A stretch of DNA of 64,000 nt, taken from an uncultured Eubacteriales bacterium (GTDB lineage Bacteria; Bacillota; Clostridia; Oscillospirales; Acutalibacteraceae). Of this stretch, positions 1 through 7,840 are shown in pieces. Location of the stretch: positions 207,304 to 271,303 of the forward strand of contig CAJUDG010000004.1 of assembly GCA_910584745.1 (NCBI GenBank), written 5' to 3'. The notes under the pieces are model-generated. The model was not told the DNA's origin. It did no database searches and saw only the letters and a list, made by a program, of their open reading frames with translations. Made by a program: the position numbers and the translations under genes. Positions within the stretch are counted from its first letter, which is position 1. Each line of letters starts with the position of its first letter.

Positions 1-29
1 TTGACAATGCCCGCCAGTTATGGTATACT
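1..29 (+). promoter_or_regulatory. sigma-A promoter of the leuA T-box transcript
   Basis: TTGACA at 1-6 and TATACT at 24-29 are separated by exactly 17 bases. Transcription would start near 36, just ahead of the T-box leader. The window begins on the -35 box, so any upstream operator is out of view. Confidence 0.8.
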
Positions 30-35
30 ATCCGT

Positions 36-324
36 GCAAAATATCTCCAAAAACTGTGACGGGAAGAAAACGGCGATCCCGGCCTTTCAGAGAGCCTGCG
101 GGCGGTGCGAGCAGGCGGCAGGCCGCCGCGCATACTGTTCCCCGAGTTGCCGCGCCCAACGCCCCATATGGGGTCAGTAAGCGCCGCCGTGTGGCGTCGT
201 TACCCGCCCGGCCTTGTCAGAGGCGCAGAGAAGCAGAAACGGCCCTGCCGTATCTGCCTGAATCCTGGGTGGTACCGCGAAGCTTTTCGCCCCGGGCGCT
301 TTACAAAAAGCGTCCGGGGCTTTT
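36..324 (+). promoter_or_regulatory. T-box leader (probably tRNA-Leu) with terminator, upstream of leuA
   Basis: The leader carries an AGAGA-type Stem I segment near 90-96 and the T-box core TGGGTGGTACCGCG at 266-279. A rho-independent terminator follows at once, with stem arms 289-300 and 309-320 and a TTTT tail at 321-324. In this RNA class uncharged tRNA pairs with the T-box and favours the antiterminator. The specifier cannot be fixed by eye. Alignment to the ileS leader in this window puts a CTG codon near 132-136 in the equivalent place, which fits leucine control of leuA, but that detail is tentative. Confidence 0.85.
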
Positions 325-381
325 GATTTCCCCCGGTGAACTGACGAAATTCCATCATATTTATAGAAAGAAGGAGTAAAA

Positions 382-2061
382 ATGAACCTCGGCTACCGCA
401 AGTACAGGCCCTTCGAGCCCATACCCTTCCCGGAGCGCACCTGGCCGGACAAGGCCATCACAAAGGCCCCAGCCTGGTGCAGCGTTGACCTGCGCGACGG
501 CAACCAGGCCCTTATCAACCCCATGAACCTTGAGCAGAAGCTGGAGTTCTTCCAGCTCTTATGCGACATCGGCTTCAAGGAGATAGAGGTGGGCTTTCCC
601 TCGGCCTCTGAGACGGAGTACGAAATACTCAGGGCCCTTATCGACCAGGACCTGATCCCCGACGACGTGACCATCCAGGTGCTTGTCCAGGCCAGAGAGC
701 ACCTTATCCGCAAGACCTTCGAGGCCATCGACGGCGCGAAGAACGTGATAGTGCACTTCTATAACTCTACCTCCACTTTGCAGCGCCGGGTGGTGTTCAA
801 CACGGACATGCAGGGGGTTATTGATATCGCCGTCAACGGCGCGAAGCTTATCAGAAAGCTCACTGAGGAGATAACGGCCAACTCCGACATCAATATAAGG
901 TATGAATACTCCCCGGAGAGCTTCTCCGGCACGGAGATGGACAATGCCGTGCTCATCTGCGACAGGGTCCTGGAGGAGCTGGGGGCCACGCCGGAGAACA
1001 GGGTCATCATAAACCTCCCGAACACCGTGGAGATGTGCACCCCCAACACCTACGCCGACCAGATAGAGTATTGCTGCAGGAACATGAAGCACAGGGACAG
1101 CGCCATAATCAGCCTGCACCCCCATAACGACCGTGGCACGGCCACCGCCGCCACGGAGCTTGGGATAATGGCCGGGGCCGAGCGGGTTGAGGGCACCATC
1201 TTCGGCAACGGCGAGCGCACGGGCAACTCTGATATTATGAACCTTGCCATGAACATGTATTCACAGGGCGTGGACCCGGAGCTGGATTTCAGCCATATGA
1301 ACCATATTAAAGAGGTATACGAGCGCTGCACGGAGATGAATGTACATCCCCGGCACCCATATGCGGGCAAGCTGGTGTTCACGGCCTTCAGCGGCTCACA
1401 CCAGGACGCCATAAACAAGGGCGTCAACGCCATGCAGAAGGAGAATAACCCCTACTGGGAGGTGCCGTACCTGCCCATCGACCCGGCAGATTTAGGGCGG
1501 CAGTACGAGCCCATCGTGCGCATAAACAGCCAGTCCGGCAAGGGCGGCGCGGCCTTTGTGATGCACCAGAACTTCGGATATGTGCTGCCGAAGGCCATGC
1601 ACCCGGAGTTCGGCAAGCTTGTGAAGAAGGACTGCGATGAGAAGGGCCGGGAGATAAGCGCCCAGGAGGTCTTTGACATCTTCAAGAACGAGTATCTGGA
1701 CGTGCACGAGCCCTATGACCTTATAAGCTATAAGATATTCGAGGAGGACGGCGGCGACGGGAAGGTCATCGTGGACTTTGAGGGCACGGTGCGCCACGAC
1801 AACGTGACCAAAGCCGTGTCCGGCAAGGGCAACGGGCCCATAGACGCGTTCTTCAACGCCATAAAGGCCGTGGGCCTGGAGCATTACGAGTTCGTAAGCT
1901 ACAGCGAGCATGCAATCTCGGCGGGGGCGGATTCAAAGGCCGTGTCCTATATTGAGCTCAAGCACGGGGAGGAGAGATTGTTCGGTGTGGGGGTGGACAG
2001 CAATATCAGTATAGCGTCCATAAAGGGCATAATCTGCGCCATAAACCGTAACCTGCGGTGA
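382..2061 (+). CDS. leuA: 2-isopropylmalate synthase
   Basis: This 559-residue protein condenses acetyl-CoA with 2-oxoisovalerate, the first committed step of leucine synthesis. The catalytic DLRDGNQ motif lies near residues 36-42, the metal-binding HPHND near 248 and GNGERTGN near 274, all in the TIM barrel. The last roughly 130 residues match the regulatory dimerisation domain that binds leucine. The N-terminal KYRPFEPI and RTWP segments and the length resemble the longer mycobacterial/yeast-like LeuA group. The ATG has AAGGAG five bases upstream. A T-box directly ahead implies control by leucyl-tRNA charging. No other leu genes are adjacent. Confidence 0.95.
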   Translation: MNLGYRKYRPFEPIPFPERTWPDKAITKAPAWCSVDLRDGNQALINPMNLEQKLEFFQLLCDIGFKEIEVGFPSASETEYEILRALIDQDLIPDDVTIQVLVQAREHLIRKTFEAIDGAKNVIVHFYNSTSTLQRRVVFNTDMQGVIDIAVNGAKLIRKLTEEITANSDINIRYEYSPESFSGTEMDNAVLICDRVLEELGATPENRVIINLPNTVEMCTPNTYADQIEYCCRNMKHRDSAIISLHPHNDRGTATAATELGIMAGAERVEGTIFGNGERTGNSDIMNLAMNMYSQGVDPELDFSHMNHIKEVYERCTEMNVHPRHPYAGKLVFTAFSGSHQDAINKGVNAMQKENNPYWEVPYLPIDPADLGRQYEPIVRINSQSGKGGAAFVMHQNFGYVLPKAMHPEFGKLVKKDCDEKGREISAQEVFDIFKNEYLDVHEPYDLISYKIFEEDGGDGKVIVDFEGTVRHDNVTKAVSGKGNGPIDAFFNAIKAVGLEHYEFVSYSEHAISAGADSKAVSYIELKHGEERLFGVGVDSNISIASIKGIICAINRNLR

Positions 2062-2071
2062 GCGAAATGAG

Positions 2072-2150
2072 GGGGTCAAGGGGTGCTGTGCACCCCTTGC
2101 GGGGTGTGGGGTGGAACCCCACGACCTTAGTGCTCAGCGGAGCTGAGTAA
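2072..2150 (+). repeat. triple-hairpin intergenic repeat, copy 1
   Basis: Three hairpins follow one another: an AAGGGGTGC...GCACCCCTT stem, a GTGGGGT...ACCCCAC stem and a small CTCAGC/GCTGAG stem. A diverged copy with the same order and the conserved words GGTCAAGG, CTTGC and GGGTGTGGGG lies on the minus strand at 61715-61791. Shared primary sequence as well as structure makes this an interspersed repeat, not two unrelated terminators. It fills the gap between leuA and the symporter and lacks a clear T-run. Confidence 0.7.
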
Positions 2151-2172
2151 AAAACTTGAGGGGACGATAGAA

Positions 2173-3621
2173 ATGGACAAACAACTGACGATCTGGATCG
2201 TAATCGGTGTATACGCCATCTTCATGCTTGCGGTGGGCATTTTGTACTCCCGCAAGGGCACGGACATGGCATCCTTCACGGTGGGCGGCAGAAGCGCCGG
2301 AGCGTGGATATCCGCGCTCAGCTATGGCACGGCCTACTTCTCGGCGGTTATGTTCATCGGCTACTCGGGGGGCTCCGGCTGGAGCTATGGCCTTTGGAGC
2401 GTGCTGGTGGGCATTGGCAACGCGGTGTTCGGTTCACTGCTGGCGTGGATGGTCCTGGCGGATAGGACCAGGGAGTACACCAGAAAGCACGACATCAAGT
2501 CCATGCCCCAGCTCTTTGAAAAGCGCTTCGGCAGTTCTAAAATGCGGCTTTTCGCCTGCGTTGTGATATTCGTGTTCCTGATACCCTACTCGGCGTCGGT
2601 GTATAAGGGCCTGACCAGTGTCTGCTCGGTGATACTGGGCATAGACGAGCAGGTGTGCATGGTGATAATCGCCATCGCCTCGGCGCTGCTGTTGGTGCTG
2701 GGCGGGTACATAGCCACCCTTAAGGCAGACTTCGTCCAGGGCTTTGTGATGATGATAGGCGTTACCGCGCTGATAGTGCTGGTGGTGCTGTCCCCCCAGG
2801 TGGGCGGCCTCAGTAAGGGCATCGCCAATATGGGCGAGTACATGAAGTCCCACGAGATGCTGCCCCTTACGGGCAAACCCGCCGTGGCGCTAATCTCCAC
2901 GCTGCTGATGACAAGCTTCGGCACCTGGGGCCTGCCCCAGATGGTGCACAAGTATTACGGCATAAAGGACCGGCAGGAGGTAAAGCGCGGCACAATAATC
3001 TCTACGGTCTTCGCCCTGCTGGTGGCCGGGGGCGGGTACTTTATAGGGTCGCTCTCGCACCTGTTCTTCGGGGAGACCATGCCCGAGGGCGGCAAGGACT
3101 TCCTGGTGCCTCTGATGCTGGATCAGGCGGGCCTGCCGGACCTGCTGGTGGGCGTGATACTGGTGCTGCTGATATCGGCCTCGGTGTCCACCCTCTCCAG
3201 CATAACCCTTACGGCCTGCTCCACCGTGTCCATGGACCTGGTGAAGCCCACCATAGCCAAGAAGATGAACGAGAAGGACCTGGCGGCCCTGACCCGCATA
3301 CTCTGCCTGGTGTTCGTGGTGATGAGCTACTTTATCGCCAACTATCCCACGCCCATCCTTGAGATGATGTCCTACTCCTGGGGCATAATCTCCGGCTCGT
3401 TCCTGGCGCCGTACCTGCTGTCCCTCTACTGGAAGGGCATAAACCGCGCCGGGGCCTGGGCCGGGATGCTGGGCGGCTTCCTGACGGCCTTCCTGCCCGC
3501 GGCGATCTCCGGCTTCACCACGCCGGACGGTCCGCTGTACGCGTGCCTTGCCATGGCGGTGTCCTTTGTGCTGTGCTTTGCGGTCAGCAAGGCGGCGGGG
3601 AAGAAGGGCGTGAAGGCGTGA
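2173..3621 (+). CDS. sodium:solute symporter (SSS family)
   Basis: This 482-residue integral membrane protein has about 13 hydrophobic segments. The N-terminal part (VGGRSAGAW, then ALSYGTAYFSAVMFIGYSG) matches the first helices of PutP/PanF-type sodium-coupled symporters. GTWGLPQM in the middle and SASVSTLSS near residue 340 are other family landmarks. The substrate cannot be read from sequence. Proximity to leuA might hint at a keto acid or amino acid, but the repeat between them argues only for loose linkage. The ATG is preceded by GAGGGGACGATAGAA. Confidence 0.85.
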   Translation: MDKQLTIWIVIGVYAIFMLAVGILYSRKGTDMASFTVGGRSAGAWISALSYGTAYFSAVMFIGYSGGSGWSYGLWSVLVGIGNAVFGSLLAWMVLADRTREYTRKHDIKSMPQLFEKRFGSSKMRLFACVVIFVFLIPYSASVYKGLTSVCSVILGIDEQVCMVIIAIASALLLVLGGYIATLKADFVQGFVMMIGVTALIVLVVLSPQVGGLSKGIANMGEYMKSHEMLPLTGKPAVALISTLLMTSFGTWGLPQMVHKYYGIKDRQEVKRGTIISTVFALLVAGGGYFIGSLSHLFFGETMPEGGKDFLVPLMLDQAGLPDLLVGVILVLLISASVSTLSSITLTACSTVSMDLVKPTIAKKMNEKDLAALTRILCLVFVVMSYFIANYPTPILEMMSYSWGIISGSFLAPYLLSLYWKGINRAGAWAGMLGGFLTAFLPAAISGFTTPDGPLYACLAMAVSFVLCFAVSKAAGKKGVKA

Positions 3622-3662
3622 GAGGATGTTGGGGAAGATAGTGGAGTGATGGGATGAAAAGG

Positions 3663-3693
3663 GCCCTCCGAAACAGGTGGTTTCGGAGGGCTT
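3663..3693. terminator. bidirectional hairpin terminator
   Basis: The perfect 11-bp arms GCCCTCCGAAA (3663-3673) and TTTCGGAGGGC (3681-3691) lie between the symporter stop and the convergent ORF ending at 3692. A short T-run is present on the minus strand (CCTTTT). This is the last backbone feature before the accessory island. Confidence 0.75.
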
Positions 3694-4147
3694 AACTGTA
3701 AATATCCTTTGGCAAATATTCCTTGGCTGTAAGTTGGCCGCCTTTATAAAAAACGCCATACAGCCGAATTTTTAGATGTTTCAGGGCCCAATTTTTCTTG
3801 ATAAGCTTTTTGCATCTTTCTGCATCTGATCTTGGCAGTGCAATACCATAATTGTAATTGTATTTTCTTGGATCAACCTCTATACGCAAAATGATTTGAG
3901 ATAAAGCCCAGCGGAAATTGGTATTACATGAAGATTTCATTTTGCTTCCGTCCGCTTTTAGATTCCCCTTTGCTTCAATAAAATACCAATTACCACGCTT
4001 TTTTTCATTTTCTAATTTGAGCACTAAGTCAACGCCGCGTTCCTTTTTTTCGGCATCCGCTTTATGAACAACTCGCTTGCGGGAAGTGGTGCCTTTTTGC
4101 CTTAGGAAACTCTCTACCCCTTGAATGACCTCGTTTTCTGTCAACAA
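3692..4147 (-). CDS. PD-(D/E)XK nuclease-like protein, possibly 5'-truncated
   Basis: About 151 residues are readable from a TTG near 4144-4147. The segment TENEVIQGVESFLRQKG resembles the start of small restriction-endonuclease-fold proteins. It is followed by GVDLVLKL and WYFIEAKG, whose Asp and Glu-x-Lys match a PD-(D/E)XK active site. The open frame continues upstream to 4252 only by reading through the recombinase B fragment in another frame, so that extension is not credited. No good ribosome site precedes the TTG, and the gene may have lost its start when the recombinase fragment was joined here. The target is unknown. The call is a family-level guess. Confidence 0.5.
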   Translation of the reverse strand: MLTENEVIQGVESFLRQKGTTSRKRVVHKADAEKKERGVDLVLKLENEKKRGNWYFIEAKGNLKADGSKMKSSCNTNFRWALSQIILRIEVDPRKYNYNYGIALPRSDAERCKKLIKKNWALKHLKIRLYGVFYKGGQLTAKEYLPKDIYS

Positions 4148-4151
4148 ATCT

Positions 4152-4334
4152 TTATGCTGCACACTTATAGCCCAGCACCAGTTCCTTTTGAGCCTCGATG
4201 GTGTCGGCCCCGGGCTTGCCGCTGTCCTCCACGGAGAGCCGGATATAAGCACCGGTTTTGTACATTTTTTGAGTGACTATTGGCTCATCATGTGTAGAAA
4301 TGATGGGGTTAATTTTCCGTTTTGTTCTCGCCAC
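4152..4334 (-). pseudogene. large serine recombinase B, N-terminal fragment
   Basis: Sixty codons encode the start of a resolvase/invertase catalytic domain. YIRLSVED contains the expected nucleophilic serine, and the reading GADTIEAQKELVLGY is typical of the next helix. The frame then ends at 4152 in unrelated sequence, with over 400 residues missing. Its start lies directly after the end of recombinase A, matching the tandem recombinase arrangement of clostridial integrative elements. The break at about 4155-4170 marks a deletion or recombination junction. Confidence 0.8.
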
Positions 4335-5793
4335 TCAAACCGCCTCCTTTTCAGAAAGCAGCTTTTGGGCCTGTTCCACTAACTCTGCCTGCCACTCAAA
4401 TTCATTGTGCCAGCGGTAAACGATCTCCACCCACCGGTCGCGGAAAATCAGCACACGCTCTATCAGCGTAACCACAATTCGCCGGTCGAGAGAAGTGATA
4501 TTTCTGTGACGGATAAATTGTTCTATCCAATGGTTGTTGGAAGAATTATCCAACTCCCGGCCCATTTCTTCCCGCAGAAACTCAGCCTACTCCTCGGCCT
4601 GGGAGCGCCGGTCTTGGTAGGTGGTTTTCAACTCTTGGTACTCGCTTTTGTCGATGATACCGTCGACTAAATTCTCATATAGCGAACGGAGAAGTTTCTG
4701 GCAGCGGTCGATTTCCTCCTGCTTTTTTGTGAGCCGAGATTGGATTTTCTGCACATTTGTCTGCTGGAGTTTGGCAACATCGGTCAGTTCCATCAGCCCG
4801 GAGAGGTCGATAACCTCCCGGATATGCCCTTGCAGAGCCTCCAAAACAATTTCGTTCAGCGCCTCCACCCGCAGGGCATGAGGATAGCACACCTTACGGT
4901 CCTTATGTGCCCCGCAGACGAAGTAAACGTACTTTTTCGTACCGGAGGGCACGGTCTTGCGGACCATCGGCCCGCCGCACTCGCCGCAGTAGACCATGCC
5001 GGAGAATAGCTCTACCGGCTGGCCTGCCTCGGCGGTGCGGGTGTCCATGGAGAGGACCCGCTGGGCCGTTTCAAAGTCGCACTTGCTGATGATTTGGTTC
5101 GTGGCAACCCTCTACTACGGCCCATTCTTCGCGTGGCTTATGCACTAGGCGCTTGACCCGGTAGCTGGGGGTTGTCACGCGCCCCTGCTCCAACACGCCG
5201 GTATAAACAGGATTCTTGAGAATCCTCAGCACCATCCCGGCGCTCCATTCTGAACGCTCTTTAATGCGGAAAGCCGTGGTATAGCGCATACCCTGGGACA
5301 GCTTGTAGTCCATGGGCGTGGGGATTCCGCTGGCAGTTAGACGGGCGGCAATGTCAATGGCGCTGATACCGTCTAACTTCCAGTTAAAAATATCACGCAC
5401 CACATCGGCGGCGAACTCGTCGATCACCAGCTTGTGATGGTCGCTGGGGCCTTTTTTGTAGCCGAAAACGGCAAAGGAGCCAATGAAATCACCGCGCTGG
5501 CGTTTGATCTCAAGCTGGCTCCGAATTTTTATAGACGTGTCCCTACAGTAAGCCTCGTTTATCAGGTTCTTGAAAGGAACGATAATTTCATCGGATTCAG
5601 CACGGCTGTTCATGCTGTCATAGTTGTCGTTGATTGCGATAAACCGCACACCGAGAAACGGGAAAAGCCGCTCGATGTACTCGCCAGCCTCCAGGTGGTC
5701 GCGCCCAAACCTGGACAAATCCTTGACAACAATGCAGTTGATTTTCTTGGCCCGAACCAGCTCCATCATAGACTGAAAGCCGGGCCTTTGAAA
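4335..5793 (-). pseudogene. large serine recombinase A, inactivated
   Basis: Domains read in order on the minus strand: the second half of the resolvase catalytic domain (KDLSRFGRD, VRFIAIND), the recombinase domain (FGYKKGP, IPTP, ILKNPVYTG), a zinc ribbon (CGECGGPM and CGAHKDRKVC), a coiled coil and the C-terminal tail. Three lesions inactivate it. The start and catalytic serine are missing upstream of 5793. One extra base in the T-run at 5093-5095 shifts the frame after HEPN. An in-frame TAG sits at 4587-4589. Restoring these gives a normal family member joined end to start with fragment B. Confidence 0.85.
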
Positions 5794-5830
5794 AGCTGAC
5801 GTTAGATAACGATACTTTTGAAAACACTGA

Positions 5831-6088
5831 AAAATCAAGGTTTTTCGAGCAACGGACAAGCAGGGTATCGTACTAAAAACTGAATACGACGCAGAAGCGG
5901 CGTTTCTTACTCTCTATACGGGAGAACAGGAACGCCGCTTTTTTCATGCCCTTTGTTACGCAGTAGGGGCAGAAAAAGCCTTGCTACAAGCGGTTTTGCG
6001 GGCGCGTATCTGGCGCGGCAAGGGATTTATACCTTATCCCCCGAAACCGCGCTTCTACTGCGTAACAAATCCACAGCAAAAGGAGTGA
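5831..6088 (+). pseudogene. ICE-type ORF remnant (C-terminal part, unknown function)
   Basis: After an in-frame TGA at 5828-5830 an 85-codon frame without a usable start runs to TGA at 6086-6088. Its composition (FLTLYTGEQERRFF, ALCYAVGAEKALLQAVL, IPYPPKPRFYC) is protein-like and AT-richer than the backbone. It has the look of small ORFs carried by conjugative elements, though I cannot name the family. Within it, 15 bases at 5952-5966 are exactly complementary to 6055-6069. It stops just before the ABC ATPase remnant, so a junction lies near 6089-6098. Confidence 0.5.
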
Positions 6089-6098
6089 TTTACTATTT

Positions 6099-6455
6099 TC
6101 CACTCACATTCTTTCTGATGTAGAGCGTATTTGCGACCATGCCGCTTTTTTGAACGAGGGAAAAATTGCTGTCACTGGAACACTTGCAGAGATTAAGGCT
6201 TTGCATGGACACGACAGATTGCTTTTAGAATTTACGGCAGATAAAGATTTACAGCTTTTCAAGAAACAAAAATCCATAGAGCCATTGTTACTTCATTCTG
6301 AAGAAAATAACAGGGAACTTATTTTACATAGCCGCGATATGGTAAGTGTGCAAAAATCCCTGTTTCGTGTACTTGCGGAAACAGGGATTTGCCCCGTAAG
6401 AATAGAGCTTATGGAGCCTTCTCTTGAAAGTCTGTTTTTGGAGGTAGTGAAATGA
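6099..6455 (+). pseudogene. ABC transporter ATP-binding protein, C-terminal fragment
   Basis: The frame opens with STHILSDVERICDHAAFLNEGKI, the switch-histidine (H-loop) region and what follows it in ABC-2 type ATPases. The C-terminal accessory domain, ending LESLFLEVVK, follows. The Walker A, signature and Walker B motifs are all missing, so this copy cannot hydrolyse ATP. It ends four bases inside the permease start (ATGA overlap), showing the original ATPase-permease operon. A TTG at 6150 is formally available, but a functional product from it is unlikely. Confidence 0.85.
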
Positions 6456-7210
6456 GTGGATATATTGCATTTGTGAAAAAAGAATTTACGGAAAATATGA
6501 AGAATTATCGTTTTCTTATCCTGTTCGCAGTCTTTTTGATTTTTGGTATTATGAGTGCGTTTCTTGCAAAATTTACACCGGGGATTTTATCCGCTTTAGC
6601 CGCAGATATGGAAATGACTTCTGAACCAGTTGCTTTGGACGCATGGAAACAATTTTACAAGAATATTTCCGGCGTTGGTTTCAGCGCATTTATCATTTTG
6701 TTTGGAAGCTGTATGTCAAACGAGTATTCTAAAGGAACCTTAATTTTAATGGTTACAAAGGGGCTATCCCGTAAAGCTGTTATTCTTGCAAAATATACGG
6801 TAGCTGCCGTACTAATGACAATCAGTTATTGGATTGGATATGCAGCGACATATGGCTATACAATCTTTTTATGGAATGATACCAACCTTTCCAATGTTGC
6901 TTTAGCCGCAGTTTCGCTTTGGATAGTTGGCTTTCTGTATTTAAGTATTCTGATGATAGGGTGCGTGATATTCAAGCAGACTTTCACAAGCATACTCTTT
7001 ACGGGCGGCGTTGCTGCCTTTATATCTCTGCTTGGAATGATTGAGCCGATTGCTAAATTCAATCCATTTATATTAACCTCAAAAAATGTAGATTTGATTT
7101 CCGGCGAAGTCATTCCGGCAGAATTTTTGATACCCGCTTTCATTTCCGTCATTTTATCCCTCTTGGGATTACTGATTGCAATTCGACTTTTCAATAAAAA
7201 GCAGCTTTGA
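6452..7210 (+). CDS. ABC-2 type transporter permease
   Basis: A 252-residue protein with six predicted membrane helices: about 20-40, 70-95, 110-135, 145-170, 180-200 and 225-245. The SNEYSKGTL motif after helix 2 and SRKAVILAKY are typical of ABC-2 permeases in peptide or antibiotic export and immunity transporters. It overlaps the ATPase remnant by four bases and is followed by an ArsR-like regulator. With the local ATPase beheaded, the permease is probably orphaned unless another ATPase serves it. Base composition is AT-rich compared with the backbone. Confidence 0.85.
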   Translation: MSGYIAFVKKEFTENMKNYRFLILFAVFLIFGIMSAFLAKFTPGILSALAADMEMTSEPVALDAWKQFYKNISGVGFSAFIILFGSCMSNEYSKGTLILMVTKGLSRKAVILAKYTVAAVLMTISYWIGYAATYGYTIFLWNDTNLSNVALAAVSLWIVGFLYLSILMIGCVIFKQTFTSILFTGGVAAFISLLGMIEPIAKFNPFILTSKNVDLISGEVIPAEFLIPAFISVILSLLGLLIAIRLFNKKQL

Positions 7211-7224
7211 ACAGTGGAGATAAA

Positions 7225-7503
7225 ATGATTAGGACTTGCGATTGCTTGGATAAACAATTTCATGCCCTTGCTAATGATACAAGGTTAAAAATCATAGGAC
7301 TCTTAAGGCATTATCCGCTTAATGCGGGAGAGATTGCAAACTATTTTACTATTTCTCATGCTTCTATATCGTATCATCTGCAAAGGTTAGAACAGAGTAA
7401 TCTTGTTACGGTTGAAAGGTTAGGGCGATATAAAAAATACAGGTTGAACAAGGGAGCCTTTGAGGGAATTTCCCTTTGGTTAAGCAATTTAATTTCGACA
7501 TAA
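7225..7503 (+). CDS. ArsR/SdpR-type winged-helix regulator
   Basis: A 92-residue protein from the ATG at 7225, which has GGAG seven bases upstream. The in-frame TTG at 7207 overlaps the permease stop and lacks such a site. The winged helix is clear: FHALANDTRLKIIGLL, then a recognition helix around SHASISYHLQRLEQSNLV and the wing ERLGRYKKYRLN. SdpR-like proteins of this kind commonly repress the ABC-2 operon in which they lie, and the context fits. No metal-binding cysteine pair of ArsR sensors is obvious beyond CDC near the start. Confidence 0.8.
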   Translation: MIRTCDCLDKQFHALANDTRLKIIGLLRHYPLNAGEIANYFTISHASISYHLQRLEQSNLVTVERLGRYKKYRLNKGAFEGISLWLSNLIST

Positions 7504-7512
7504 ATCTGCCGC

Positions 7513-7615
7513 ACGACGGCAAAAGAAAAAAAGCCGTCGTTCAGCAGATGTCTATTTGTGCGCCTATTTTGGCGTGGCGGCTTTTTGAAAAATCAAAGCC
7601 GCCGTTTCTTTTTTA
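7513..7615 (+). terminator. tandem hairpins ending the ABC/ArsR operon
   Basis: The first hairpin is ACGACGGC (7513-7520) with GCCGTCGT (7533-7540). The second pairs GGCGGCTTT (7576-7584) with AAAGCCGCC (7595-7603) and is followed by GTTTCTTTTTT, so it is the better rho-independent terminator. Confidence 0.7.
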
Positions 7616-7675
7616 TCTTCTCAAGAAATGACGCGGTATCACTGTTAAAAGCGGCGGCTAAAGGAGGTAGCCGCC

Positions 7676-7786
7676 ATGAAGCACATACCCTATCGACAAA
7701 ATCCGACGGTCATTGACACGTCAAAAAAAGCCCGACCACCGCCGGTGAAAACTACGTCTATCAATATGAACTGTCTAATCATCTGA
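7676..7786 (+). CDS. 36-residue ORF, probable ICE gene remnant
   Basis: A short frame starts MKHIPYRQNPTVID behind an excellent AAGGAGGT site at 7661-7668 and ends at a TGA at 7784-7786. The first 20 residues look like a genuine gene start, while the tail (PPPVKTTSINMNCLII) looks like read-through into foreign sequence. A truncated integrative-element gene is the simplest view. Function unknown. Confidence 0.4.
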   Translation: MKHIPYRQNPTVIDTSKKARPPPVKTTSINMNCLII

Positions 7787-7807
7787 ATACTGCTTTCAAT
7801 ACCCATG

Positions 7808-7840
7808 CGCCTGTCCGGGCTTTTCGGACAGGCGTATTTT
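7808..7840 (+). terminator. hairpin terminator
   Basis: CGCCTGTCCG (7808-7817) pairs perfectly with CGGACAGGCG (7825-7834) and is followed by TATTTT. It lies just after the short ICE ORF remnant. Confidence 0.6.

Noticed and set aside
5952..6069. Integron attC-like site
   Set aside because: Arms read GTT...AAC rather than the required AAC...GTT orientation, no integrase of that type is near, and the stretch is in a reading frame.
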